Assembly (NCBI GenBank): GCA_020746875.1
Contig: JAGTJL010000002.1
Span: forward strand, 2,356,001 to 2,420,000
Direction of reading: 5' to 3'
DNA length: 64,000 bases
From: Rhexocercosporidium sp. MPI-PUGE-AT-0058
Lineage: Eukaryota; Ascomycota; Leotiomycetes; Helotiales
The first letter of the stretch is position 1. Every line of letters begins with the position of its first letter. A program made the translations under genes and the position numbers. The notes under the pieces are model-generated. The model ran no database searches. It had not been told where the DNA came from and saw nothing but the letters and a program-made list of their open reading frames with translations. Shown piece after piece: positions 34,963 to 46,452 of this stretch.

Positions 34963-37908
34963 GAAGAGGGTAATTTTACATGAGATGTACAGAAGGTTTA
35001 GCTGGAACTTCGAGAAGATTGGCAACAGAGGATGGGTTTTTCTACCTTCTCTTCCTGTTGTAGTGAACCTTCTTCCGTCGTCCAGGAAAGAGAGCCCAGA
35101 CAGCACAACTCATCATTCTCTTGAATAGCGAATTCTTATCAAGATGTTCGGTCTAACAGCCATTCTACAACATCACCCCCTCTTCGAAATTGCCTGTGTT
35201 CTAAGCTAATGTGAGGAGGTTAGCACAAGACATGTACGCGTCGATTCTCAACGATTGAATGAAGCTGACGGTGCTAATGGTGCATTATGCATGGCGCCCC
35301 CTGATTTCTGGTTGTTGGCAATTGGAGTTTGATACCGACTAGTCAAGTTCATCACTCGACTGTGGATCTGTGAACACCAACATTCCTGCCCGTTTGTTGG
35401 GACTTGAATCGGCTATGCCTCCGAAGCTTTACGTTGAGTGATGTTGGTTTCTCCCTGCTCACAAGATTTATTTTTGGCACAGACTAGTGTCATAAGTTGG
35501 CTTCTAGATACTGCCAAATACATCAGGCGCAATTGTGTCTTTGATTCCTTGGGACTATGAGACTCGGATTTTGATTCGTGTGCTTATTGATGCCGCATAT
35601 CAGCGTTGTGTTCAAACCTCCCTTGCTTCCCTTGCTTGCCAAAAGCTGATCATTTTCGCAGCCCTGCGCTCTCTACAGCTTTCGAGACAGAGACTCTCTA
35701 GCTACATCCTCAAGTCCCAAATCTCATGATGCACGACATTTGGAACAAGGAATATCTTGGTCCTCAAAAGCCTTGGTCTTTTCTAGTTTTATACCTCGTT
35801 TCTCTATCTAAAACAATGCAGTCATCTGTCACAACTCTGATATCCTTCGTCTTCAGTATACTTTCTATCAGATCCAAATGGAGGAGTTCTTAGGGCCAAT
35901 GCAGTGAAGATATTCAACAGGTATTACGGAAATTAGCTTGCGAACAAGCCGACACATCGAAGCAAACTCTCCCCACTTTCTGTCTCGTAACGAGTACTGA
36001 GAACATACTCTTTCTCTCAGACTTGCATATGCAATGCACTCAGTGTTATCTCTTGCCAGCTCGGCCACCGCCGGGCGATAAAGAAAGTACATTTCCACTG
36101 GGCAAAGAGTGCAGTGAATGACTCATGGCCTTGTCATTATTCATGAACTCCGTGTAATTACCAACACACAATCTGTATTTGATTTATATGAGGATCAAAG
36201 ACCCTGAGGATCAGTGCACCAAAACCATAAAAAGGAAACGCAAGTAATTCATGTCATTGAAGTTCTAGATGCAATTTGTCAGCTGTATGAAGAAACATAT
36301 CGGGGGTGGAAATCTCGATGATATCTACGTCGACAAGTAGCAATGGGGGGTAGACACCTTCACAAGAGGTGGGGGCCAGTGAGTTATAATTGAACGCGGC
36401 CGATCCAGACGTCTTGGAGAAGTGTCACCTTGTTGGAGGAACATTTATTCCCTCTCCAAATGCATACAGACGCAGCATCTCATAGATAAACATCTTTCTG
36501 ATATCATTGGAGATTTTACGGCCACTGTTGTTGGGGGTGGCACATGCATGAGCCAGCCACACCCACTCAATGCTCGCTTAGCCTGAAGGCGGCGGAGGCG
36601 GCTATTCCTACGGTGTGGTTTGTAATAAAATGCTTGGGACTTAATCAAGACCATCTATCGACACCAGGGAGGATTTCAGGGTTGACCACCTTCAGCACTT
36701 CGTGTAACTCGATCGAGACAAAGATCTCGAGTTGTAGTCATGGAAGAGGTAAGCGCTTTCGAACTTGGAGGCGATCAACAGCATTGGGGGCACAGATTTA
36801 TCGAGTACTCCATTCGATCCCAGCAGCTCGTATCTCACCTGCGGTAGTCTGTGCTGTGCTGCAGATTGACATCTGGAATCTGCAAGTAAGATGTGTGTGG
36901 TCATGCACTTGACTGGTGGAGTTGCATGTACAGTATGCTAGCCTCTCCGCCCCTGCCTAATGTTGGGTCTTGTCTGCCTTGGAGATGCTTTGTTGGCTTT
37001 TCAGACTGCTACAATAGGACACAGTTTAGTATCTGTATTCTGCCTGCGTTGCTATCTGCACTTGTATTCCATTTCAGCACGGCTTTTTGTTAATTTTCAG
37101 TCGAGTTCTGCTGTTATGTTGTGATGCTCGGCCAATCCACAGATTCAACCGAGCCGCGCCAACCTTGTCCTGGCTAGAAATCCCCCCAGATTTTTCTCCA
37201 AAACATACAAGACACGTCTTGCATCAACCGGTTCATCCAATAGATACAATCAGCAGCCGTCATGACAAGGAATATATTTTGCCCTAGCCGGTCGGCTGGT
37301 CCTCCGGTAGTCTTCCGTGACTGGCCATCCCTTCCCTTTTCCAAGTCTGGATCCTTCGAGATGTTGTTCAGAAAAGGTCTAGTCAACACTTCCATACATA
37401 ACTCCTGATTCTCGCCCCTTTGCTTGCTTTTCAATCCACTCATGTTATCCATTCACTCCGTTGGCATCACTTGATCAAGTCTCTGTCTCATGGTTCAGCG
37501 GAATTACGGCCAACAGCGAAAGGGAAAAGGACTGATCAGTCACTTATATTCCTCGAAAGACCGGATTCTCCTTCTTCGCCCAGCTTCTCAACAAGGCTTT
37601 CTTGGACTTCTGTGTTCAACACACTTGGCTTCCTATACTGATAACTTAGTACGGAACGAGTGCGCCTTCTTCGCGCAATCATAGATCGCACCTTCCTTCT
37701 TTTGTGAATCAATCCTCCGAGCTCGCCAGAGCACGTCACTTCTCGACTTCAAAACCCAGCGAGAGCACACTCATTCTGCTTCCTTTCACATCTGTGCAGT
37801 CAGTCTCCTATATAACAGGATTCACGACATCTTACGATACCTACCCGCCGTACCTTTACTCGCCCAAATTCAAGTCTATTCGAGGTTCAATAACGCGCTC
37901 AGCTCTTC
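34963..37908. other. Intergenic, about 2.9 kb, no gene seen
   Basis: It contains the 3' flank of the beta-lactamase-like gene and the promoter of the class V PLP gene. Several frames of 60-120 codons (such as 36544-36912) have no family resemblance and no plausible splice partners. Confidence 0.5.
37809..37815 (+). promoter_or_regulatory. TATA box for the class V PLP enzyme gene
   Basis: TATATAA about 95 nt upstream of the ATG at 37909. Confidence 0.5.
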
Positions 37909-39887
37909 ATGGCCTACAACGATGCAGTCGAGGTCTTCCGAGACACCGAATATCCTATGATGAAAGGTTAGAATATCTCAACCATTCATGCTGCAGATAC
38001 TAAGTCTTGACAATAGGGAAGGTATACCTTGACCATGGTGGCACGACCATCTATGCAAAGTCATTGATTGAGGAATTTTCGAAGAAGATGATCATGAATC
38101 TGTACGGCAATCCGCATTCTGCTTCGGACCCAGCCATGCTTTCTGGTCACATGGTAGACTCTATTCGCATTCAAGCTTTAGCATTCTTCGGCGCAGATCC
38201 AGAGCACTTTGACTTGATCTTCACTGCCAATGCAACGGCTGCTATCAAGCTTGTTGGAGAGAGCTTCCGGGATCTTGCCGCCAGCAACCCAAGACAGCCC
38301 CAATTTTGGTATGGCTATCACAAAGACGCGCACACTAGCATTGTTGGAGTGCGGGAGTTGTCGAACGAACATCATCATTGCTTCATAGATGACGAGGAAG
38401 TTGAGGAATGGCTGAATGGTCAAGTAGGAGCAACAGGCAAGCCGCTGAACAGTGAAGGCCTACCAGGACTGTTTGCATACCCAGGGCAATCCAATATGAC
38501 AGGCAGACGACTGCCTTTAGGATGGACGAAGAGACTTCGTGAATGCCTCACGCCATCTTACCAGAACACATACTCGCTCCTTGATGCAGCCGCACTTGCA
38601 ACAACGACCGAGCTAGACCTCAGTGACCCAGACTCTGCGCCAGACTTTACAGCTGTCTCCTTCTACAAGATCTTTGGATTTCCCGACATTGGAGCACTCA
38701 TCGTACGCAAGAAGTCGGGACACATCTTGGGTTGGAGAAGGTACTTTGGTGGGGGAACTGTCAATGGTCTGACCGTCATCCACGAAGCTTCAGTTCAACG
38801 CAAAGATGCAACACTGCACGATGGCCTAGAGGATGGAACCCTCCCATTCCACAGTATCATCGCTTTAGGCTGTGCGATTGAGGTACACCGAAGACTGTAC
38901 GGCAGCATGAAGACAGTTTCGCAACACACCTCGTTCCTCGCGTATCGTCTCTATCATGGAATGAAGAGTCTCACTCACTACAATGGTGTCCCTCTCTGTG
39001 TTATATACAACGAACCAGACAAATCCACCTACGGTGATGCCACGACTCAAGGAGCTACAGTAGCCTTTAATATCATGCGCTCTGATGGGACTTACATTGG
39101 TCATTACCTCATCGAAAGAAGTGCCAATGCCAAGGCAATATATCTTCGGTCTGGCGGATTATGCAATGCTGGTGGTGTTGCTAGTTATCTCCAAATTGAG
39201 CCATGGCAATATAAGCGCGCATGGTCAGCTGGATATCGCTGCGGCGAAGCCAAAGTGGAGTTGGTCAATGGGAAGTCAACAGGAGTGGTGAGAGTGAGTT
39301 TAGGTGCCATGAGCACGATCGCTGATGTCGATTCGTTCCTATCGTTCTTGGAAGAGGAGTTCATCGATGGCATGGAAAAATTGATGGAGATTACTAAGGT
39401 AGACGATTTGGGTATCGATCCTTTTGGACTGGAAATTATGCGGAGCAATGATAGTGGATTTGGCTCCGCGAATAATTCTGCGGGTGCTTCTGCTGGCCAT
39501 TCATTCTCATCCCCTGGACAAGTCAACGCTCGTCGGATGATCAGCTCCCCAAACCTGAGATCACCCATGAGACCAAGAGAGCCACGCGTATACGCACAAA
39601 AGTCTTTCTACGACCGCCGGCCTACCACTGCGACCAGTCACGTCAGCCAAGTCAGCCAGACAAGCCAGATGTTCCGCCCACCACCAGTCTCCTACAGCCA
39701 GAGACCAGATACTGCTCGAAAAATGCTACCAGCGGAGAGTATGCGCTTCTCGAATTCTATCGACAGAGGCTTCTATCCGTTGATGCCTAGCACAGTGCAG
39801 GATACAGGGACTCAAAAGGGTCGCAGTGTTTTGAAGTTTTGGAAGCCGAGAAAGCCGCTTATGCATGCTAGCAACAACAACAGGTGA
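37909..39887 (+). CDS. Class V PLP enzyme, MOCO-sulfurase-like, 642 aa
   Basis: Two exons, 37909-37966 and 38017-39887, with a 50-nt intron joining MMKG to KVYLDHGGTT. The opening YLDHGGTTIYAKS, then GNPHSASDP, is the signature of the NifS/cysteine-desulfurase-like domain at the N terminus of eukaryotic molybdenum-cofactor sulfurases. Asp209 (in LLDAAA) should contact the pyridine nitrogen of PLP, and Lys237 (in SFYKIFGFPDIGAL) should form the Schiff base. A GGGTV turn follows. Unlike full MOCO sulfurase it has no C-terminal MOSC domain. Instead, residues from about 495 on are disordered and rich in Ser, Arg, Pro and Gln, ending in a basic KFWKPRKP patch. Predicted to be a cytosolic aminotransferase or desulfurase-like enzyme; its in vivo substrate is unknown. 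Alternative: a lineage-specific paralogue with a regulatory tail. Confidence 0.9.
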
Positions 39888-40629
39888 TAACAAGGTATTA
39901 AAAGTGCGCAAGGAGTTCGGAGTTCATTCATTGGAGGCAGTTATAACTTGAAATAATGTGGGGTAGCATTGGCACTTGCCGGAGGGTTGCTTTGTGGATA
40001 AGCTTTTAGGCTAGCAGCTCCAATAGTTGGACGCGGCGGAAGCCTGTATAGATGGATAACATTCTTGCTTGGAGCGGATGTGTGAAGCTTTTAAACAAAC
40101 CAAAGAGTAGCATTAGCTAACAATAGAGAAAACTTGCTTCAACAACAGTTCCATCGGAATGGAAAGCCAAAAACAGTTGAAAGTGGAGCTATCATCACCA
40201 GCTATGCTTGTAAGGTAGACCATTACACTTGCAGACGGAGGTAGTAAGACTACCTTTGATGCAGTGGGATACGATATGGTTCAGAGCAAGACACCAGATT
40301 GTTGAGGACACCTGAATCGAAGCCAACAGATATACATCTGTGGTTCTGAAATGATTCGAGGTCAGAGAATTTGGAGAACTCTGCAATTACTGATCTCGAC
40401 ACAACCCTGCTCGCACAACATATGCATACACAAGTACTCAAGTCCATGGTCCTTCCCATTCAATATCATATCTTCAGATAACAAAGGGACTGCGGGCCGA
40501 GTCCCCATCAAGAAACACCGTACGCCTGCCCTATTCTCTATCTGTCTGTAAACATATCTGTGTTGGTGTCTCCATTCCATCCCCTTCCCTTATGTACCAT
40601 ACCTATGCAGGTGAGGTCGTGCTTTGCCG
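39888..40629. other. Intergenic between convergent genes
   Basis: 3' flanks of the class V PLP gene (plus) and the V-ATPase subunit f gene (minus). No gene seen. Confidence 0.5.
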
Positions 40630-41143
40630 TTACGAGAGCGATATGGCGCCTCTTCGATTATCGCGGATGTGAAGGAAGGCCTGGAAACTGCAGCCGACGA
40701 GAAAGAGCTACGGATGGTTAGCTGATATTTCGAAAGGACAGTAGAGAAGCCCGAGTCCGTTGATGTCCCAGTACGAGAGAGATTTTGAATGTTTCACATG
40801 AAGGAGGAGATGAGGGGGTTTATAAGACGTACAGCATAGACTATGACGGCGGAAAAGACAGTGGCGGCGACGGCGGCATGGTTCTCTGGATCTTCTATCG
40901 TGCCGGTCATGGAGTGGTGGTTTGCTTTGAAGAGGGCGCCGATGACAGAGAGGATTACGATGGCGAAGCAGGAGATCACGATGCTATATCCATCAACACG
41001 AATCAGCTATCATTCTTCTTGAATCTTGGTTGGAGGCCGATAATATCTCCAAGCTCGTGGAAGGTGAGGAAAATTGCGCATCGCACCAGGGACTAGGGGA
41101 CAAACCATGACCATGCTTGCATTACACCGAAGATGGGCTTCAT
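40630..41143 (-). CDS. V-ATPase subunit f (RNASEK / YPR170W-B family), 88 aa
   Basis: Three small exons, 41143-41106, 40983-40833 and 40707-40630, with introns of 122 and 125 nt. Together they encode 88 aa, 267 nt including stop, with all phases matching (donors GTTTGT and GTACGT; acceptors TAG and TAG). The product starts MKPIFGVMQAWSC and has two hydrophobic helices, about residues 12-30 and 52-72. Between them lies the loop ANHHSMTGTIEDPENHAAVAATV, which closely parallels yeast YPR170W-B, the f subunit of the vacuolar proton ATPase, and more distantly animal RNASEK. The C terminus is short and basic (HIRDNRRG). It should sit in the Vo membrane sector and help acidify the vacuole and endosomes. 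The exons are so short that no single open frame covers the gene; only exon 2 stands out. Family assignment rests on remembered motif similarity. Confidence 0.87.
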
Positions 41144-41836
41144 TTTGGCGGCTTGAAGTTCGAGCTGAGAGTGTTGTGAGGGGTGTTTGGAGCTGGAGCT
41201 GCTTGAAGTGTCGCGCTGTGAGGAGGCTGAAGCGTGAGGTTGAGATGCGCTAGTGGTGACGACGTCCAGAAGCTTGGCAGAAGCCTGACTTCCTTTCTCT
41301 AAATAATTGTTCTCTTATTTGAACTTTCTCACCGCAATCACGTACGGAGTCGGAAGTTTAACATTGGTCTGAATTCAGTCTCCTGAAGTTTCAGGTGAAA
41401 TTCACACCTTTTCCTTATAGTTTTCCTTTGGTAGGTATCGTTACTCCGATGCTCCGAGCATCGTCTTCTTTTCGGGTCCACCAGACATCCCTTGCCAGGT
41501 TCTTCGTCTGCAACCAATGTTGCACGATTGTTCCACCACATCGGATGCCTTTGGAAAATTCATCATCCTGAGAGCAAGCGCTCGCATCAATTCAAAGGAA
41601 TTTTAATCATTTCACTCATAACGAGTTTAGAACGGCAACGGCATTAAGCGGCGCCCGATATACAGATGCCTAGCTCAGCAGCTTTCTTATACCCAAGATA
41701 CAAGCTGCTGTCCGTCAGATAGCACAAACTTTCCTCAAATCACTTCTACACTCCTTCCTAATTACACTTGCAAAATATCTGCAGCACCTCATTCGGATCC
41801 CACATTTCATTCCTACTAGCGGGCGAGGTCAAGCTC
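41144..41836. other. Intergenic, promoter of V-ATPase subunit f side
   Basis: Upstream of the minus-strand subunit f gene. No other gene is seen before the remnant methyltransferase homology begins. Confidence 0.45.
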
Positions 41837-42953
41837 TATGCCACTCAAAGACTTGCATACACTCAAGCACTCTACGATGTAGTTCTCAATCATCACTCTT
41901 CCACAGGCAGAATTTTGACCTAGTGCTTGATTGTGGTTGTGGTCCTGGGCGTGCAACTGTAGATCTAGCACGTTCGTTTGATCAAGCAGTTGGAGCTGAC
42001 CCCGGGGCTGCCATGATTGGTACTGCTCAAGAGCTGGGAGGCAAGACCAAGTCTGGGGAAGACATCCAATATGTTGTTTCTGCGGCCGAAGAGATCTCGA
42101 AGATCGGGGGACTGTGCATCCCGAGTCCGTTGATCTCTTGAGTGTTGCTTTGGCTGTAAGTTTTCCTGGGCGATCATGGTGAGAACATGTTGCTGACAAG
42201 CACAGGCCCATTGGTTCGTGCAGTCCTCAAGCTCCCCCATATGTCTCGTACTCTAGTCTAACATTCCACTCTCCATTCAACTGACTCCGAGTTCCTAGGT
42301 TCGATATGACCAAATTCTGGGCCGAGGCAGCCAAAGTTGTGCGACCTGGAGGGGCAGTTGCGTTATTATAGAGTTCTTGTAAGCTTCACTACCCCCAAAA
42401 CTGACTATTACTTGCTAGCTGTGTAGCATCATCATTCTGTCGTATGTGTTGTCGTACGTCTGGGTTTATGGCCCTACTTTACTTCGGTACTTGATTTTTT
42501 CTCCCTATAGATCTGTCCACACCCAATGCCGCTGAGGTCCGAAAAGTTATGTTGCGTATTGAGGAGAAGATGCTCGCACAACACCGGCTCGCTGGAATCG
42601 ACTTGGCAATGAACATGTACGATGATTTACCACTCCTATGGGACGTGTCTCCGCCAGTCACGGCATTTCCCCAATCGGAGTTTACCAAACATGAGTATGA
42701 TAGAGATGGCGTGCTGAGTAAAGGTGTATCTTTCTTCAATGGCAGTAAAATCATCAGCCTGGCCGATATCGAGAATGGTGGTTGGACAGCTAGTATGATC
42801 ACTCGATGGCGAGCGGCAAATCCTGAGCTTGTGGGAACAGGCAAAGATGTGATGGCGGTCTTTGCTAGAGAGATAGGAAAGGCTCTGGGAGGTCAGGATT
42901 GGGTGGAGAGTGGCGGTGCAACGGCTATCCTCCTTTTCAAGAAGTCCCTTTGA
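41837..42953 (+). pseudogene. Decayed SAM-dependent methyltransferase (Tmt1/Crg1-like)
   Basis: Pieces of a fungal class I methyltransferase are present in order but cannot be joined. AYTQALYDVVLNHHS (about 41859-41902) is in one frame. Motif I, LVLDCGCGPGRATVDLA with the following GADPGAAMI, is in another. SVDLLSVALA (about 42126-42155) is in a third. Apparent introns at 42156-42205 and 42214-42298 restore AAHWFDMTKFW and VVRPGGAVAL, but a TAG follows at 42369 where family members have Trp. A last exon from 42511 (TPNAAEVRKV to ILLFKKSL) is intact to the stop at 42951-42953. That makes two frameshifts and one nonsense codon. The family methylates carboxylates such as trans-aconitate or other small acids. 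Sequencing error could explain single-base shifts but is unlikely to explain all three lesions. I also see no clear start codon context. Confidence 0.8.
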
Positions 42954-44912
42954 AGTAAGGTTGACTTTCAATGTTCCGCACAGTCTTCAGAACAACAGCC
43001 AGGCGCCTCTCTTCTGTCCAATTTGCAAGGGTTTCAAGGGGTACATATTTCACAGAGGCTTGACTCCGCCCTCGATCACTCAATAGAGCTGTCACAATCT
43101 TTTACGAGCCAAAAGGGTCTCGCACTGACCAACATATTTTGTTTCAACTCCCTCTGATGATGTGCCTCCTTACTCCGTTCACACAACCCGCCTCAATCTT
43201 GATGGCACAACACAGACTATTGAGCAGACTTGAGGGGTCCATCGATGCCACCTTGCAGGGAGGTCAAACGAACGCTCAGCCAAGTCCAGCATCCCACTCT
43301 CGTGGCTTGAAGCTGCAGCTCTCCCTGCAGCCATCACGATAAGGAGTAGAGGGGTACTATAGTCACATGACCGAGAACGGCCTTTTGGAGCGTTCCTAGA
43401 CCTCACTTTTCCGTCTCTATTCCTCCGTCTGGAGCCAAATATGAAACTATCGGTTTTATGCACTCTTGTCACAAGCTTGAGTCAGTTCACCGACATCTTA
43501 AAGTCCTCTCTTTGTTCTCGATCGCCTCGGACAAGCGACGAGCCATCCCACCTTTCCGGAGACTCGCGCTGATTCGTCAATGTCACAACCACTCTACGCG
43601 ACATTGACGCGTGAAGACGCGTCGCGCATCAAAGTAATCTTAAAAAGACTCCTCATGATCAAGAAACTGGCCACTCACACATCAAGCCCCCGACACACCC
43701 TCTGTTGGATGACTCGCATGCGAGACCGATTCTCAGTTCACCTTTTCCCTCGTTGCGCCTCAGACGCAGAGCTTCCGCCCTGCATCAGGTCTGCATCCAT
43801 ATTGCCATGGGTTTTGGATATCTTCAAGGGAGCACGATAAGATACTGAGCTGTTTCAAAGCAAGTGACATCGAAGGTGATTTGCGTCACTGTGTCAAGGC
43901 TGGCTTCATGATGTCAATATTGACAATCTCAATTAGAGGAATCAAGGAAAAGAGCAAGGCAGTAGAAGTGTTTCCCGTCTGGTATTGACGTTGGGAGACG
44001 CGTCAAGAGCGCGTATAGTGTTTTCTCCTGCTATGGCAGAATGTCTGCAACAGTCTATGACGATGAAGGATGGGGTCGAAATCGAGGAGTTGTCTCTATG
44101 ATCGAGATTCCCCTTCCCTCACAAGCAATGGCTAAGGGGGTAGTCCCAGCCCAAGGGAGTTCTAGGGCGAGGGAGTCTGTGTTTCTCCCGTGAAGTAACA
44201 ATAGTGTCCGTCGGCAGCGTGGGAAGAAAGTCTCCTTACAGAGCTAGAATAGAAGTCTACATGACATCGATACACCCTAGCCGTTGCCTGGCGTACAGAC
44301 CATCGAGCATGATAGAAGGGGCCATGGATCTGGGAAAGGCGAGTGATAGGTTAGACAAGCAGTCCGGGTGAACGAGGAGACAGACGGATTCTCTCTGGCG
44401 GATCGAGGAGCACTCCACAGCTAACACACAAGAGTATGTAGCATCGTGCACTAAGCAGAAACTGAGGGCTGTTCCACAATTGCTACCTCCCTGTCACCGG
44501 GCCATCACGAGGCACCCAAGTTCGAGGGCAGTCAGTCAGTCAGTACCTAGTGGGTGGTGGTTGCGAACAGGGGTGGAGGATTAGGACGGCCAGTTATTAA
44601 GGTCTGCCCACCTCAACGGCCCGCCCGCCCTTCTTCCCTCCCCTTCAACATCAAGTCCAGGACCTGCATCGCGACTATCAACGCTCGAAAACAAATCACC
44701 ACGTCGTCGCACGCAGTTGAAAATATCTACAACGATTTCAGTCGGCGGTAGCAACACATTCCATCGACTTTCAACCCTCGATCGCAACGTTGCGCAGCTC
44801 CATCGACTCCGGCGCATCGATTGCTGCCTCGCTCATCCTCGTCGCATCGAGTCTCTCATCCTTCAAACCGCGATAACAACAACCACAACCTTCTTCTCGA
44901 ACCTCAAGCAAC
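42954..44912. other. Intergenic, about 2 kb, no gene; ACGCGT elements
   Basis: No supportable gene. ACGCGT hexamers occur at 43607-43612, 43617-43622 and 43998-44003. The last ~250 nt before the Myb-like gene is C-rich, as expected for a leader. Confidence 0.5.
43607..43622. promoter_or_regulatory. Paired ACGCGT (MluI cell-cycle-box-like) elements
   Basis: Two ACGCGT hexamers 10 nt apart, with a third about 380 nt downstream. They match the yeast MBF core element, but the nearest start codon is 1.3 kb away, so the role is speculative. Confidence 0.25.
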
Positions 44913-45713
44913 ATGTTACTCCCTTCAGCATTAGGCTGCGACTCCTCTCTATCCACGCCAAAAACCCGCTTCCAATCCGCTCTGTTTGCGTCGCCGCCTC
45001 TCTCACCACCGCCATCCTCCTCTCGCCCGGCAATCAACAACCTCTACTCAACATGCCGCGCACTCCAATCCATGCTCTCACCACCAAACCAACTCCCCTC
45101 TCCACCAACAACACACGCTGATCCTCCCTCCTCACCCTTCAAGCTACGTCTGCGAGCGCGCAAAGGTGCTGAAGACACAACCGCGTCTCTCACCCCGAGG
45201 AAGAAGATCACGAAGCGGACCATTGCTGCACCACCTCGCGGCATCAACAAGAGGAGGCGAGCCACAGACGACGAAATGAGCCGCGATGATGTCGAAAACG
45301 AAGAGAGTGAAGAGGACGAACATCTCGATAACAACAATCGACCCAGCACGCCGAAACGAATGCGCTTCGCACCCGAAATAATCCCTCTCGGTCTCGAGCG
45401 CTCCGATTTCCACGACTTGCGTCTAGCGGAAGTAGAAGCGCAAGGCGATACCGTGCTGCAAAGCGTAGAAGGGACAAATTCCAACTCGAACTCAGGTTAC
45501 AGCGGTGAGTGGTCGACGGAAGAAGATCGGCTGCTAGTGGAGCTCGTGCTCGAGAAGCTGAAGCTGTCGAAGAGCGATTGGCAGGATTGCGCGAGAAGTC
45601 TGGGGAAGGATAGGGGGAGTGTGGGGAGGAGGTGGAAGAGCCTTATGGGTGCTGGAGATGTGGGGTTGAAGAGTAGACCGAGGAGGGCGAGGATCCATGG
45701 GACGTGGAGATGA
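44913..45713 (+). CDS. Myb/SANT-like domain protein, 266 aa
   Basis: Single exon of 266 aa with ATG start (MLLPSALGCD). The first 90 residues are Ser/Pro-rich with SPPLSPPPSSS and TPK sites. Residues 88-130 are basic with a likely nuclear-localisation cluster (TPRKKITKR, then NKRRRATDD), followed by an acidic run (ENEESEEDEH). After STPKRMRFAPEIIPLG, the C terminus carries a compact Myb/SANT-like helical repeat, residues about 198-250: GEWSTEEDRLLVELVLEKL ... WQDCARSLGKDRGSVGRRWKSL, with the characteristic tryptophan spacing. It is probably a nuclear chromatin or DNA-binding protein with several SP/TP phosphorylation sites. I do not know a named orthologue. A second in-frame ATG near residue 54 is possible, but the first fits the leader. 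Confidence 0.8.
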   Translation: MLLPSALGCDSSLSTPKTRFQSALFASPPLSPPPSSSRPAINNLYSTCRALQSMLSPPNQLPSPPTTHADPPSSPFKLRLRARKGAEDTTASLTPRKKITKRTIAAPPRGINKRRRATDDEMSRDDVENEESEEDEHLDNNNRPSTPKRMRFAPEIIPLGLERSDFHDLRLAEVEAQGDTVLQSVEGTNSNSNSGYSGEWSTEEDRLLVELVLEKLKLSKSDWQDCARSLGKDRGSVGRRWKSLMGAGDVGLKSRPRRARIHGTWR

Positions 45714-46452
45714 AATAATTTGTCTGCCTTCTCCTTTTCTTTCTCTTGCGGTTCTCTCCCGCATTCTTTTATTCGCACTTGCATATGCATCTTAGGGTTT
45801 ATCCAGGGCAGCTTGATATACTGCGGCGTTGGTCGGACACAGACTTGGTCGTCCTTGGTTTGGGTTGGGAATCTGTTTAGATGGGATGGTTGGTTTGATT
45901 TACCTTACTGCATTCTTTCTTCCTTTCATCGTTATTTACTGTGATATCCAACTATGACGCAGAGGGCGCCCAAATCTACTCTTGATCATTTATCTCTATA
46001 TCTATAACATCATCTATATCAAGATCTCTCCAAGACTTCCATGCATTATCATGAATCTACATCAACCAATGACCGGACTTTGAGTAAACGATGTGCGTGT
46101 GGCTGCCATGTATGGCTTCTACAGTACAGTACAATTCAGTAAGTACTTACTTTACACGTCCTCTCGGAGGTGCATTCTTTACGATGACCCTCCTTGCTCA
46201 CTCCGTGTCTCTCATGGCGTCAGACCAGAGCTTTCCCTCGGCGAAACAGCTCGATTAGATTACCCCTCGATCCATATGCCGCCTCACATATATCTGCACC
46301 CTCGCCCCCAATAAACACCATGGGCAGCCCTAGAAAATTTTCCGAGCCTTCCTTCATCGCCCTACGCCTCGCGCCTCCAACCAAAAGAAATCATTAAATC
46401 ATCAGACGGATATCAAGCTAACTCAAAATACGCAAGATTAAGGAAGATATCG
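45714..46452. other. Intergenic between convergent genes
   Basis: 3' flanks of the Myb-like gene and the seven-helix protein gene. No gene seen. Confidence 0.5.

Noticed and set aside
36544..36912. 122-codon plus-strand frame
   Set aside because: ATG present but no domain, no promoter element and no partner exon.
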